The position numbers and the translations under genes are program-made. DNA of 64,000 nt, taken from NCBI RefSeq assembly GCF_900312975.1, contig NZ_LT990039.1:248001-312000 (forward strand). Direction: 5' to 3'. Below the pieces are notes generated by a model. That model saw only the letters and a list, made by a program, of their open reading frames with translations. It did not search any database and had not been told where the DNA came from. Shown here one piece after another: positions 51,251-60,433 of the stretch (positions are counted from its first letter, which is position 1; each line of letters begins with the position of its first letter). The stretch comes from Massilistercora timonensis (GTDB lineage Bacteria > Bacillota > Clostridia > Lachnospirales > Lachnospiraceae).

Positions 51251-51964
51251 CTATTCTCGCTTATCCTGCTGCCCTTTTTCCTCTGCAGGCTCTGCCTGAC
51301 AGACAAAAAGGACTCCCTTCTCCACACGGAAATGGATCTCCATCCCCGCGAATTCCATGCCGTAGATCCGCCGGGGATCTTCCTGGTATCCGGGCCTTGG
51401 ATCCAGAGCAAGGACTTCCCGCAGTTCTTCTTCCTTCCCTCCCGGAAGGATCCGGCTTACTTCTTCCGGGATCACAACTTCCAGCGTCTCATCCTTCACC
51501 TGTCCCGCGAACCCTTCCAGCGCCTCCTCATGGCTGTCCACATAGGGAAGATAAGGTTTAATGTCATAAACCGGCGTCCCGTCCATCAGATCCGCGCCTT
51601 CCAGTTCCAGCACCGGCGTTCCTTTCTCCCGGATCTCAACCCCTGTGAGCCGGACGCAGGACAATCCGATAGGATTGGGGCGAAAAGGGGACCTGGTGGC
51701 AAATACACCCCTGCGCAGATTTCCTCCCAGCTTGGGCGGACGCACCGTAGGGCTCCAGCCCTGCTCTAAAGTCTCAGAAAATCCCCATAACAGCCAGAGA
51801 TGAGAAAATTCAGTGATCCCTCTTACCACATCCGGATTCCTGCAGTCTCCCTCCAGGGTAAGAAACGCCCGGGTCTTCGCCAGGCCGCTCTGCCTTGGTA
51901 TCCCGAATTTATCCGGGAAATCCGTATGGATATGGCCAATGGGGGTTAATCGTATCTCTTCCAT
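51251..51964 (-). CDS. trmO: tRNA (t6A37)-methyltransferase TrmO-like
   Basis: A 237-residue beta-barrel methyltransferase of the TsaA/TrmO family that methylates N6 of t6A37 in threonine tRNA. Visible family words: PIGHIHTDFPDKFGIPRQSG, FATRSPFRPNPIGLS and DLMDGTPVYDIKPYLPY. It follows the large ATPase gene by 8 bp. Confidence 0.9.
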   Translation of the reverse strand: MEEIRLTPIGHIHTDFPDKFGIPRQSGLAKTRAFLTLEGDCRNPDVVRGITEFSHLWLLWGFSETLEQGWSPTVRPPKLGGNLRRGVFATRSPFRPNPIGLSCVRLTGVEIREKGTPVLELEGADLMDGTPVYDIKPYLPYVDSHEEALEGFAGQVKDETLEVVIPEEVSRILPGGKEEELREVLALDPRPGYQEDPRRIYGMEFAGMEIHFRVEKGVLFVCQAEPAEEKGQQDKRE

Positions 51965-51972
51965 AATGACTC

Positions 51973-53676
51973 CTACAGCTTTAAGGCCCGGTAACGGTTA
52001 AAGGCGGCAAAGATCTCCTGTCTCCTTGGCAGCGCCAGATTCCCCGGCACCGCGCCCCCTTCACAGACTGCGCCAAATCCTTTGTCTTCCAGTTCCCCCG
52101 CCATCTCTTCCACCAGCTCCCGGATGGTCTTCCTGCCGTTCAGCGCATGCTCCTCCGCATGCCGCAGGATCTGTCCCAGACAGGTCAGCTGCTCCTGGTC
52201 CGCCAGCTGTTCCACATACCGCAGGTCCACGGTCTCGTGATTCAGCTGGAATCCGTCTCTTCCCAGGGTTTTCACCTTGATCCGTCCCTTGTGGAGGATC
52301 CCCGGATTCCTTCCCGGCCGGCGGTCAAATCCCGGCAGGGATCCCTTCTTCTCCGGCAGTTCCAGCCCCGGATACTCTCTGGCCGCCTCCTTGGCCATCT
52401 CGGTGATCTCTCTTGGAATGTAGCGGTCCATCTGGATGATGGTATCAGAGGGCTCAAAATAAGCCCCTGAACTTCCCGCCACCAGGATGGTGGAGATCCC
52501 GTAATCCTGATATAGTTCCTGCATCCGCTCAATAAAGGGAGTGATGGGCTCCATATCCCGGTGGATCACCCGCTGCATCAGTTCATCCCGCACCATGAAA
52601 TTGGTGGCGCTGGTATCCTCATCGATGAGGAAGGCCGTCGCCCCCGCCTCCATGGCCTCCGCCACATTGGCTGCCTGGGAGGTGCTCCCGCTGGCGTCCT
52701 CTGTGGAAAAGGCTGTGGTATCCCTGCCATTTGGCAGGTCATTGATAAACATGGATATATCCGTGTGTTTGATGCTCCGGCCGTCCTCCGCCCGGATCTT
52801 CACCGCCGCCGGGTCTGTGATCACATACTCCCGGCCGTCCCCGGCGATATGGGGATAAACTCCCATCTCCAGCGCCTTCAGAAGGGTGGATTTCCCGTGA
52901 TAGCCTCCGCCTACGATCAGGGTGATCCCCTTCTTCACTCCCATCCCGGTGATCTTCCCTCCGTAGGGAAGTGAAAGTTCCACCTGCAGGGACCTGGGAG
53001 AGACAAAGGGCACCGCCTGCTTCATAGGTCGCTGGGAGACGCCGGAGGCTCTTGGCAGGATGGCCCCATCCGCCACAAACGCCACCAGCCCCAAAGGCTT
53101 CAGCTGTTCCCGGATATAGGCCTGGTCTTCCGACAGCTCCATCACCTTCTCCACCTTATTCTGATCCAGATTCCGGTAGAGAAGCGCGCTGTCCACGCAG
53201 CGGGGAAGAAAATCGAACAGGATCCGGATCAACTCTCCCGCATTGATGGTCCTTCCGTTGGCCGGGAATCCCACCTCAAAGCGCATGGTCACATCCCCGT
53301 TTTTTTCGTCGATCCTGCAGGCGCTGCGCTCCAGCACCTCCTGCCCGCAGCGGGTCACTGAGATGAGGCCGCTCTTCCCGGATCCTTTGGCCTGGAAGGA
53401 ATATTTCTCGATCTGTCCGGCAAATCCCCGGATCAGATGATCCTGCAGGGCGATCCTTTTATGTCGGCTGTCATAGAGCCGTTCCGGGAACCCTGCCGTC
53501 TGTCCGGCCACCTCCACATGGACTCTGGATGGCGCCGCGAAGGGATCTCCCTGCACATGGTCGATCACCAGCGTATACCTGCCAAACCGATAAGCCCCCC
53601 TGGTACCCTTGTAGGCCGGATAGCCCTTCCGGTCAATACTGTATAATAATTTTCTCAGCTCTTCTCCTGTCTTCAT
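51973..53676 (-). CDS. ABC-class predicted ATPase (PF09818-like)
   Basis: A 567-residue soluble protein. The core has a Walker A-like loop, VGGGYHGKSTLLKALEMGVYP, and a Walker B-like segment, ATAFLIDEDTSATNFMVRD, in the order of the 'ABC-class ATPase' family of unknown function. There are no transmembrane segments. Its start directly follows the stop of the pentapeptide-repeat gene (0 bp). Function unknown. Confidence 0.85.
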   Translation of the reverse strand: MKTGEELRKLLYSIDRKGYPAYKGTRGAYRFGRYTLVIDHVQGDPFAAPSRVHVEVAGQTAGFPERLYDSRHKRIALQDHLIRGFAGQIEKYSFQAKGSGKSGLISVTRCGQEVLERSACRIDEKNGDVTMRFEVGFPANGRTINAGELIRILFDFLPRCVDSALLYRNLDQNKVEKVMELSEDQAYIREQLKPLGLVAFVADGAILPRASGVSQRPMKQAVPFVSPRSLQVELSLPYGGKITGMGVKKGITLIVGGGYHGKSTLLKALEMGVYPHIAGDGREYVITDPAAVKIRAEDGRSIKHTDISMFINDLPNGRDTTAFSTEDASGSTSQAANVAEAMEAGATAFLIDEDTSATNFMVRDELMQRVIHRDMEPITPFIERMQELYQDYGISTILVAGSSGAYFEPSDTIIQMDRYIPREITEMAKEAAREYPGLELPEKKGSLPGFDRRPGRNPGILHKGRIKVKTLGRDGFQLNHETVDLRYVEQLADQEQLTCLGQILRHAEEHALNGRKTIRELVEEMAGELEDKGFGAVCEGGAVPGNLALPRRQEIFAAFNRYRALKL

Positions 53677-54396
53677 CTAATAAGCCTCCGCCTCTTCTCT
53701 TGTCAGCCAGAAATGGATCCCGGTGGTGGAATCCTGCCACCGGTCTTCATTAAAATCCTTTACTTCGACCCATTCCCCTTTTCTGTAAATGAAGTCTTCA
53801 TCTACCAGGGACCAGGCCTCGTCATATTCTTCTTTGAAATCAAAGCTTTTGATGGTCAGCACCTTTGCCTTGCTGCAGCGGCAGGAAGGCAGAGTCGCCG
53901 ACGTCCGTTTTGCGTCCGCCGGGATCAGAAGCTGCACCAATCGGTTATTGAAGCATTTCTTATATCCCAGGAACGCCCCATTCTCCGGGCAGTGGAGACG
54001 GAACCACTTCGTCCCCTCATCGGAAATGATCCCGGTAAGATCTGCGTATTCCAGCACCGCGCCGAAAAGATCTGCTCCGCGGATATCGCACTGGCGCATA
54101 TCGCAGTACCGGAAGGAAGCCGTCTTCAGATTGGCATTGCGGAAACTGGCTCCCTTCATGGGACAGCCGTCAAACAGCGCGTTCTCCACACTGCTCCCGG
54201 TAAAATCCGCCCCGGAAAGGACTACGTCCTGGAAGGAACTCAGGGTGAAATCCACCCCCGTAAGATCCCAGCCGGACAGATCCATGGGCTCCAGTTCCCG
54301 CTCCTTAAGATCCAGAAGTGTGCCAGATCTTCGCTCCTTCAGCGCTTCTCTTAATTCTTCTTCAGACAGTTTCTCCATTTTCCCTCTGGTGGTCAT
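53677..54396 (-). CDS. Pentapeptide-repeat protein with C-terminal extension
   Basis: 239 residues. A pentapeptide-repeat quadrilateral helix (about residues 35-115), seen in LSGADFTGSS, GASFRNANL, CDIRGADLFGA and EYADLTG, is followed by a 100-residue domain with GYKKCFNNR, which resembles the DUF5758-type C-terminus. Role unknown; similar proteins are thought to mediate protein contacts. It lies 15 bp after cysK and abuts the ATPase gene. Confidence 0.85.
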   Translation of the reverse strand: MTTRGKMEKLSEEELREALKERRSGTLLDLKERELEPMDLSGWDLTGVDFTLSSFQDVVLSGADFTGSSVENALFDGCPMKGASFRNANLKTASFRYCDMRQCDIRGADLFGAVLEYADLTGIISDEGTKWFRLHCPENGAFLGYKKCFNNRLVQLLIPADAKRTSATLPSCRCSKAKVLTIKSFDFKEEYDEAWSLVDEDFIYRKGEWVEVKDFNEDRWQDSTTGIHFWLTREEAEAY

Positions 54397-54411
54397 CTCC
54401 GTCTTGCCTCC

Positions 54412-55338
54412 TTAATCAAACAGCGGGGTAGAAAAATACCGCTCTGCCGTATCGGCCAGAACCGTCACCACTGTTTTCCCCGGTCCCAGCTTCCGGGCCA
54501 GCTTCAGCGCTCCCGCCACACTGGTACCGCTGGAGATGCCGCACATCAGGCCTTCCTTTCTGGCCAGCTCTCTGGCTGTCTCCAGGGCTTCCTCATCGGT
54601 CACCGTGATCACATGGTCGTAGATCTTCTGATTCAGGATCTCCGGGATCACTCCGTCGCCGATCCCCATCTGCAGGTGGGTCCCGATCTTGCCTCCGGAG
54701 AGGATCGCAGCATGCTCCGGCTCCAGCGCCCAGATCTCGATCTCGGGATTGGCTGCCTTCAGGGTCTCGCCGATGCCGGTAATGGTTCCCCCGGTTCCAA
54801 TGCCGGAACAGAATCCATGGATCGGCTTGCCCGCCTGCTCCAGGATCTCTCTTCCGGTCTCCTCTCTATGTGCGGCGCTGTTGGCTTCATTGGCAAACTG
54901 CTGGGGCACATACACATTGGGATCTTCTGCCGCCATCTCGGAAGCCAGTTCCATACATCTGGCAATGCAGGCGCCGATATCTCCATCGTCATGAACCAGG
55001 ATCACTTCCGCTCCGTAGCCTTTCACCAGTTTTCTCCGCTCCTCGCTGACGGAATCAGGCATGATGATCTTTGTCTTATATCCTTTCACCGCTCCGATCA
55101 GGGCAAGGCCGATGCCCTGATTGCCGCTGGTGGGTTCTACAATGATTGTTCCCGGATGGATCAGCCCTTTTTCTTCCGCCGCCTCGATCATCTTCTTGGC
55201 TGTTCTGGTCTTGACAGATCCTCCGATATTGACCGCCTCAAATTTTACCAGGATCTCTGCGTCTTCTGGCCCTGTCATCTTGTTCAGACGGATCAGCGGA
55301 GTATTCCCCACTGCGTCAAGCACGTTATCATAGATCAT
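54412..55338 (-). CDS. cysK: Cysteine synthase (O-acetylserine sulfhydrylase)
   Basis: A 308-residue fold-II PLP enzyme. The PLP Lys lies in GGSVKTRTAKKM (usually SVKDR), the substrate loop is PTSGNQGIGLALIG (usually TSGNTG), and the phosphate loop is GIGTGGTITGIGE. These variants are known in Clostridia to my recollection. It is the first gene of the long minus-strand run down to 47556. Confidence 0.94.
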   Translation of the reverse strand: MIYDNVLDAVGNTPLIRLNKMTGPEDAEILVKFEAVNIGGSVKTRTAKKMIEAAEEKGLIHPGTIIVEPTSGNQGIGLALIGAVKGYKTKIIMPDSVSEERRKLVKGYGAEVILVHDDGDIGACIARCMELASEMAAEDPNVYVPQQFANEANSAAHREETGREILEQAGKPIHGFCSGIGTGGTITGIGETLKAANPEIEIWALEPEHAAILSGGKIGTHLQMGIGDGVIPEILNQKIYDHVITVTDEEALETARELARKEGLMCGISSGTSVAGALKLARKLGPGKTVVTVLADTAERYFSTPLFD

Positions 55339-55414
55339 GTCTATACACTCCTTTGTCTAAATTTACGAAATCAAAAGATTTCCATACCTTTTATTATTGT
55401 ATCATAATTTGTGG

Positions 55415-55420
55415 TATAAT
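55415..55420 (+). promoter_or_regulatory. -10 box of the maf gene
   Basis: TATAAT, preceded at 18 bp by a weak TTATTA. It lies in the region divergent from cysK. Confidence 0.45.
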
Positions 55421-55454
55421 GAACAGGAAAAGCAAAAGAAAGGACGCAAAAAAC

Positions 55455-56027
55455 ATGAAATACATTCTGGCGTCTGCCTCTCCCAGAAGAAAAGAACTGA
55501 TGACTCAGGCAGGATTCTCTTTTCAGGTGGTTCCTTCTCAGGTGAAGGAAACCATTTCCAAAACCCGTCCCTCTGACATTGTGACGGAACTGTCCTCCCA
55601 AAAGGCTCTGGAAGTCTATGAGCGCCTGCAGCCGGAAGACTGCACGGTGATCGGCGCGGACACCATTGTGGTCTACCGGGATGAGATCCTGGGCAAACCC
55701 GCAGATGAGGCGGAAGCGCTGGATATGCTCTCCCTCCTGGCCGGCCGGACCCATCAGGTGTACACCGGCGTCACCCTGGTGCGGAAGGCAATATCCGGCA
55801 GCCAGCCAAAGATCCACTCCTTCTACGAGAAGACGGATGTGGAATTCTATCCCATCCACCGGGAAGACCTTCTCGCCTACATCCATACCGGCGATCCTCT
55901 GGACAAAGCCGGCTCTTACGGGATCCAGGGACCCTTCGCCATCCATGTGAAAGGGATCCGGGGCGATTATAACAATGTGGTGGGGCTTCCCATCGCCAGG
56001 TTATATCAAGAGATCCGGCAGTTCTGA
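55455..56027 (+). CDS. maf: Maf-like nucleoside triphosphate pyrophosphatase
   Basis: A 190-residue Maf protein that hydrolyses non-canonical or selected nucleoside triphosphates (dTTP/UTP type) and links to septum formation. Motifs: LASASPRRKELM, GADTIV and DKAGSYGIQG. The ATG at 55455 follows AAAGGACGCAAAAAAC; the longer frame starts without a site. The stop lies in the loop of the following terminator. Confidence 0.93.
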   Translation: MKYILASASPRRKELMTQAGFSFQVVPSQVKETISKTRPSDIVTELSSQKALEVYERLQPEDCTVIGADTIVVYRDEILGKPADEAEALDMLSLLAGRTHQVYTGVTLVRKAISGSQPKIHSFYEKTDVEFYPIHREDLLAYIHTGDPLDKAGSYGIQGPFAIHVKGIRGDYNNVVGLPIARLYQEIRQF

Positions 56028-56048
56028 CGAACCGCCGGATCTTTTTTC
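56011..56048 (+). terminator. Terminator containing the maf stop codon
   Basis: Stem AGATCCGGCAGTT (56011-56023) with AACCGCCGGATCT (56030-56042), one mismatch, then TTTTTT. The TGA (56025-56027) lies in the 6-nt loop. Confidence 0.88.
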
Positions 56049-56059
56049 TCTCTTCTCTT

Positions 56060-57301
56060 TTATCCCGCCATCTTCATACCCTGATACTCTTCCGCCGCCT
56101 CCAGGATAGACGCTTTCATGATCCGGATCAGCTGATCCACTTCCTTTTTCGTCACTGTAAGAGGCGGGATCATCCGGTTCACCCGGTCTCCGATCGCTGT
56201 GATCAGCGCCCGGCGCTCCAGCACCTTGTGCTTCACCTCCACCGCAATGGGGATCTCGTATTCACAGCCTACCAAAAGCCCTTTTCCTCTGGCCTCCTTC
56301 ACATAGGGAAGCTTTGCCAGCTCCTGCCGCAGATACCGGCCTACTTTCCGCGCATTTCCGCTTAAGTCCTTCTCCAGGATCTCTGAGACAGATGCCAGGG
56401 CCGCCGCGCAGGAAACCGCGTGACCACCGTAGGTGGAACCGTGGGTTCCCACGGTAAAGGACTGAGCCACCTCCTTTGTGGCACAGCAGGCGCCAATGGG
56501 CATCCCGCCGCCCAGAGCCTTGGCCATGGACACCGCGTCCGGCTTCACGTGATATCCCATATAAGCCATAGGCGATCCCGTCCGCCCCCATCCGGTCTGC
56601 ACCTCGTCCAGCAAGAGCAAAAGCCCTCTCTCATCGCAGAGCCTGCGCAGGCCCTCCATAAACTCCTGGGTGGCCGGATAGACGCCGCCTTCCCCCTGGA
56701 CCGGTTCGATCATAATGGCAATGGTCTGATCTGTCACCTTGGAGGCAAAGTCATCCAGATCGTTAAATCTGGCATAGGAAAATCCCGGCACCATCGGCCC
56801 GAACCCCTGCTGGATCGCGGTGTCCGGCTGCCCGGTGGCTGCCATGGCTCCCATGGTGCGTCCATGGAATCCTTTCTCTGCAGTCACGATGTGGTATTTC
56901 TCCGGTCCGTAGTGATCGATCCCATATTTCCTCGCCATCTTGATCATACACTCATTAGCCTCTGTCCCGGAATTCTGGAAGAAGATCTTGTCCATCCCGA
57001 TCGTTTCACACACCTTTTGGGCCAGCAACGCCTGAGGTACCGTATAGGGATAGTTGAAGGTGTGCATGATGTCCTCCATCTGTTCTCTCACTGCCTGAAC
57101 TACCCGGGGATTGCGGTTCCCGGGGCTGTTGACCGCCACGCCGCCGTAGAAATCCAGGTAAGCATTACCCTTCTCGTCATAGAGGTACATCCCCTCCGCC
57201 CGCTCTGCGATAAAATCGTAGCGCTCATAGGTCTCCACCATGTACTTGTTCACAATGCTCTTAAGTTCCTCTGCCGTCAGGTTTGTGTCTTTCAGTTTCA
57301 T
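56060..57301 (-). CDS. Acetylornithine/class-III aminotransferase
   Basis: A 413-residue PLP transaminase of the ArgD/OAT type. Cofactor Lys in SMAKALGGGMPIGA; NSGTEANECM and LLLLDEVQTGWGRTG are typical. No other arginine gene is near, so it may serve arginine, lysine or another omega-amino acid. The N-terminus and length suit the family. Confidence 0.88.
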   Translation of the reverse strand: MKLKDTNLTAEELKSIVNKYMVETYERYDFIAERAEGMYLYDEKGNAYLDFYGGVAVNSPGNRNPRVVQAVREQMEDIMHTFNYPYTVPQALLAQKVCETIGMDKIFFQNSGTEANECMIKMARKYGIDHYGPEKYHIVTAEKGFHGRTMGAMAATGQPDTAIQQGFGPMVPGFSYARFNDLDDFASKVTDQTIAIMIEPVQGEGGVYPATQEFMEGLRRLCDERGLLLLLDEVQTGWGRTGSPMAYMGYHVKPDAVSMAKALGGGMPIGACCATKEVAQSFTVGTHGSTYGGHAVSCAAALASVSEILEKDLSGNARKVGRYLRQELAKLPYVKEARGKGLLVGCEYEIPIAVEVKHKVLERRALITAIGDRVNRMIPPLTVTKKEVDQLIRIMKASILEAAEEYQGMKMAG

Positions 57302-57336
57302 GTTGATCTCCTCCTTTTCCTTATCCCGGCATTAGA

Positions 57337-57368
57337 AAAGGCGTCGTATCTTACGATACGGCGCCTTT
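57337..57368 (-). terminator. Terminator after rpsU
   Basis: Stem AAAGGCGTCGTATC (57337-57350) with GATACGGCGCCTTT (57355-57368), one mismatch, loop TTAC. TTTTC follows on the minus strand. Confidence 0.85.
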
Positions 57369-57383
57369 GCCTTTTATGCACTA

Positions 57384-57560
57384 TTAGTTATACTTACGTT
57401 TTCTAGCAGCTTCAGATTTCTTTTTACGTCTTACGCTTGGCTTTTCATAGTGTTCTCTTTTGCGAATCTCCTGCTGAATGCCAGCTTTCGCGCAGTTTCT
57501 TTTGAATCTGCGTAAAGCGCTGTCCAACGTCTCGTTTTCTTTAACGATTACATTTGACAT
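57384..57560 (-). CDS. rpsU: 30S ribosomal protein S21
   Basis: A 58-residue S21 that starts [20 protein letters not shown] and ends with the basic [15 protein letters not shown]. It helps 30S subunits recognise the Shine-Dalgarno region. The small size hides it from routine ORF calling. A strong promoter lies about 80 bp upstream and a terminator downstream, so it is a single-gene unit. Confidence 0.95.
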   Translation of the reverse strand: MSNVIVKENETLDSALRRFKRNCAKAGIQQEIRKREHYEKPSVRRKKKSEAARKRKYN

Positions 57561-57637
57561 AGTCTCACACCTAACCTCCCCTCCAGCCCTGTATTGTGCA
57601 TCCTACGACTGTTCGGGTTATTCTTGCACTAACTTAG

Positions 57638-57665
57638 ATTATAGCACATATTTTGGGTACGTCAA
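57638..57665 (-). promoter_or_regulatory. Promoter of rpsU
   Basis: TTGACG (57660-57665) and TATAAT (57638-57643) with a 16-bp spacer, on the minus strand. Confidence 0.8.
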
Positions 57666-57704
57666 CATTTTTTGTCTGTTTTTTTAACTGTACCTTGTCC
57701 ATCC

Positions 57705-60344
57705 CTAGGAAAGCTGCGCTTCCAGCACCTCTTTCACCTTGCCGATGGCCTCGTCGATGCCTGCCGGGTTCTTGCCGCCGGCCTGGGCCATGTTGGGACG
57801 GCCTCCGCCGCCTCCGCCTACCAGGGAAGCAATGCTTTTGATCAGGTTTCCTGCATGGGCGCCCTGTTTTACCGCGCCCTCCGTGGCCATCGCCATCAGG
57901 GAAACTTTCCCGTCCACAGCTGAAGCCAGCACGATCACGCCTTCACCCAGCTTCTCCTTCATCTGGTCTCCCAGCTCCCGCAAGCCGTTCATATCCACGC
58001 CTTCGATCCGGGCTGCCAGAAGGGACAGTCCCTTCACTTCCGTGATCTGGTCAGTCACATCTCCCATAGCGTCCTTGGCAAGCTTGCTCTTTAAGCTCTC
58101 CACTTCCGCCCGCAGCTCCTTGTTCTCTGCCAGCACATGGGTGATCTTCTCCTCCAGCTTGTCCGGGGAGGCTTTCAGAAGCTTCGCCGCGCGGTGCAGC
58201 TTCTCTTCCAGCTCACTGTAATAGTTCATCAGCCCTTTGGCGGTCAGCGCCTCGATTCTTCGCACGCCTGCCGCCACGCCGGTCTCAGAAATGATCTTAA
58301 AGGCGGTGATCACACCGGTATTGGCCACATGGGTACCGCCGCAAAACTCGACGGAGAAATCTCCCATGCTGACCACCCGGACGATATCCCCGTATTTCTC
58401 GCCGAACAGCGCGGCCGCCCCGGTCTTTCTGGCCTCTTCGATGGGCATGTTCTCTACTTTTACCGTCAGATTCTTCTGGATCTGCTCATTGACGATCTCC
58501 TCCACCTTCTTTATCTCCTCCGGCGTCAGCGCAGAGAAATGGGTGAAGTCAAACCGCAGCCGATCCTCGTTGACGGAAGAACCTGCCTGCTCCACATGGC
58601 TTCCCAGGACCATGCGCAGAGCTTTGTGCAGAAGATGAGTGGCGCTGTGGTTGTTGGCGGACAGGGAACGTTTTCCCTGATCCACGGTCAGTTCCGCCTC
58701 ATCGCCCACCTTCAGCATCCCCTTGGTCACAATGCCCACATGACCGATCTTGCCGCCCAGGAGTTTTATTACATCCTCTACCTGGAACTCGCCTTCCGCC
58801 GTGCGGATCACGCCCTGGTCTGCCTCCTGGCCGCCGCTGGTGGCATAGAACGGCGTCTCCTCCACAAAGATGGTACCTTTCTGTCCCTCGCTCAGAGCCT
58901 CCACCAGTTCGGTCTCCGTGGTCAGAACGGTAACCGCCGACTTCCAGCTTAGGTGATCATATCCTACAAAAGTGGATGTCACGGAAGGATCGATGGACTC
59001 GTATACCGTCACGTCCGCTCCCATGTAGTTGGTGACTTCTCTCGCCGCCCGGGCCGTTTCTCTCTGCACCTTCATGGCAGCCTGGAATCCCTCTTCATCC
59101 ACAGAGATTCCCTTCTCCTCCAGGATCTCTCTGGTAAGATCCAGCGGGAATCCATAAGTATCATAGAGTTTGAAGGCCTGGTCTCCTCCCAGCGTCTTCT
59201 CCCCCTTCTTCTCCAGTTCTTCTTCCATCTCCGCCAAAATAGAAAGTCCCTGGTCGATGGTCTTGTTAAACTGCTCTTCCTCTTTGGCGATCACCTTGAA
59301 GATAAACTCTTTCTTCTCTTCCAGTTCCGGATAACCGTCTTTGGATCCCTCGATCACGGTCTGGGCAAGCTTGGTCAGGAATTCTCCCTCGATATTCAGA
59401 AGTCTTCCGTGACGGCAGGCTCTCCGCAGCAGACGGCGCAGCACATACCCCCGCCCTTCATTGGACGGCATGATCCCGTCAGAGATCATAAAGGTTACGG
59501 AACGGATGTGGTCCGTGATCACACGGATGGACACATCTGTGTCGTAAGATTTGCCGTACTCTGCGCCTGCCAGAGTGCTCACATGCTCCCGCAGAGCCTT
59601 GATGGTATCCACGTCAAACATGGAATCTACGCCCTGTACGATACAGGCCAGACGCTCCAGGCCCATTCCGGTATCAATATTTTTCTGCTCCAGTTCGGTA
59701 TAATGATTATTGCCGTCATTGTCAAACTGGGTAAATACATTGTTCCAGATCTCCATATACCGGTCGCAGTCACAGCCTACGGTGCAATCCGGTTTCCCGC
59801 AGCCGTACTCCTCTCCCCGGTCATAGTAAACCTCTGAACAGGGGCCGCAGGGGCCGCTTCCGTGCTCCCAGAAGTTATCCTCTTTGCCGAACCGGAAGAT
59901 CCGATCCGCCGGGATCCCGATATCCTTATTCCAGATCTCCCAGGCCTCATCGTCCTCCAGGTAAACAGAAGGATAGAGCCGGTCCGGGTCAAGTCCCACC
60001 ACTTCCGTCAGGAACTCCCAGGTCCAGGCGATAGACTCCTTCTTAAAGTAATCTCCAAAGGAAAAATTCCCCAGCATCTCAAAGAAAGTCCCGTGCCGGG
60101 CTGTCTTTCCTACATTCTCGATATCCCCCGTACGGATACACTTCTGGCAGGTGGTCACACGCTTGCAGGGCGGGATCTCCTGTCCGGTAAAATAAGGCTT
60201 AAGCGGCGCCATACCGGAATTGATCAAGAGCAGACTCTTGTCATTATGGGGCACCAGGGAAAAACTCTTCATGGCCAGATGTCCCTTGCTCTCGAAGAAC
60301 TCCAGGAACATTCTTCTTAATTCATTCACTCCGTATTTCTGCAT
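57705..60344 (-). CDS. alaS: Alanyl-tRNA synthetase
   Basis: An 879-residue class II synthetase. Motif 1-3 region includes LLINSGMAPLKPYFTGQ; the editing domain has SATHLLHKALR (HxxxH) and the Cys of CGGTHVANTG. A C-terminal C-Ala domain ends with GGGGGGRPNMAQAGGK. It has no T-box leader; a consensus promoter lies just upstream. Confidence 0.98.
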   Translation of the reverse strand: MQKYGVNELRRMFLEFFESKGHLAMKSFSLVPHNDKSLLLINSGMAPLKPYFTGQEIPPCKRVTTCQKCIRTGDIENVGKTARHGTFFEMLGNFSFGDYFKKESIAWTWEFLTEVVGLDPDRLYPSVYLEDDEAWEIWNKDIGIPADRIFRFGKEDNFWEHGSGPCGPCSEVYYDRGEEYGCGKPDCTVGCDCDRYMEIWNNVFTQFDNDGNNHYTELEQKNIDTGMGLERLACIVQGVDSMFDVDTIKALREHVSTLAGAEYGKSYDTDVSIRVITDHIRSVTFMISDGIMPSNEGRGYVLRRLLRRACRHGRLLNIEGEFLTKLAQTVIEGSKDGYPELEEKKEFIFKVIAKEEEQFNKTIDQGLSILAEMEEELEKKGEKTLGGDQAFKLYDTYGFPLDLTREILEEKGISVDEEGFQAAMKVQRETARAAREVTNYMGADVTVYESIDPSVTSTFVGYDHLSWKSAVTVLTTETELVEALSEGQKGTIFVEETPFYATSGGQEADQGVIRTAEGEFQVEDVIKLLGGKIGHVGIVTKGMLKVGDEAELTVDQGKRSLSANNHSATHLLHKALRMVLGSHVEQAGSSVNEDRLRFDFTHFSALTPEEIKKVEEIVNEQIQKNLTVKVENMPIEEARKTGAAALFGEKYGDIVRVVSMGDFSVEFCGGTHVANTGVITAFKIISETGVAAGVRRIEALTAKGLMNYYSELEEKLHRAAKLLKASPDKLEEKITHVLAENKELRAEVESLKSKLAKDAMGDVTDQITEVKGLSLLAARIEGVDMNGLRELGDQMKEKLGEGVIVLASAVDGKVSLMAMATEGAVKQGAHAGNLIKSIASLVGGGGGGRPNMAQAGGKNPAGIDEAIGKVKEVLEAQLS

Positions 60345-60374
60345 AACTTCCTCCTATATTCAGGCTATCCTCTA

Positions 60375-60403
60375 ATTATAAAGAGAGCCCCGGCGTTTGT
60401 CAA
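60375..60403 (-). promoter_or_regulatory. Promoter of alaS, overlapping a hairpin
   Basis: TTGACA (60398-60403) and TATAAT (60375-60380), 17 bp apart, on the minus strand: a full consensus. The -35 is inside the loop and arm of the upstream gene's hairpin (60388-60411). Confidence 0.85.
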
Positions 60404-60411
60404 CGCCGGGG
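60388..60411 (-). terminator. GC-rich hairpin after the first Rpn nuclease gene
   Basis: Stem CCCCGGCGTT (60388-60397) with AACGCCGGGG (60402-60411). It is followed by CTCTCTTTATAA on the minus strand, a weak T-tract. It probably terminates transcription partly, before alaS starts. Confidence 0.65.
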
Positions 60412-60433
60412 ATTTCTTATTCTCAAACCTCTG

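Noticed and set aside
58137-59837. Long plus-strand frames opposite alaS
   Set aside because: They lie on the complementary strand of a universally conserved synthetase and have no independent support.
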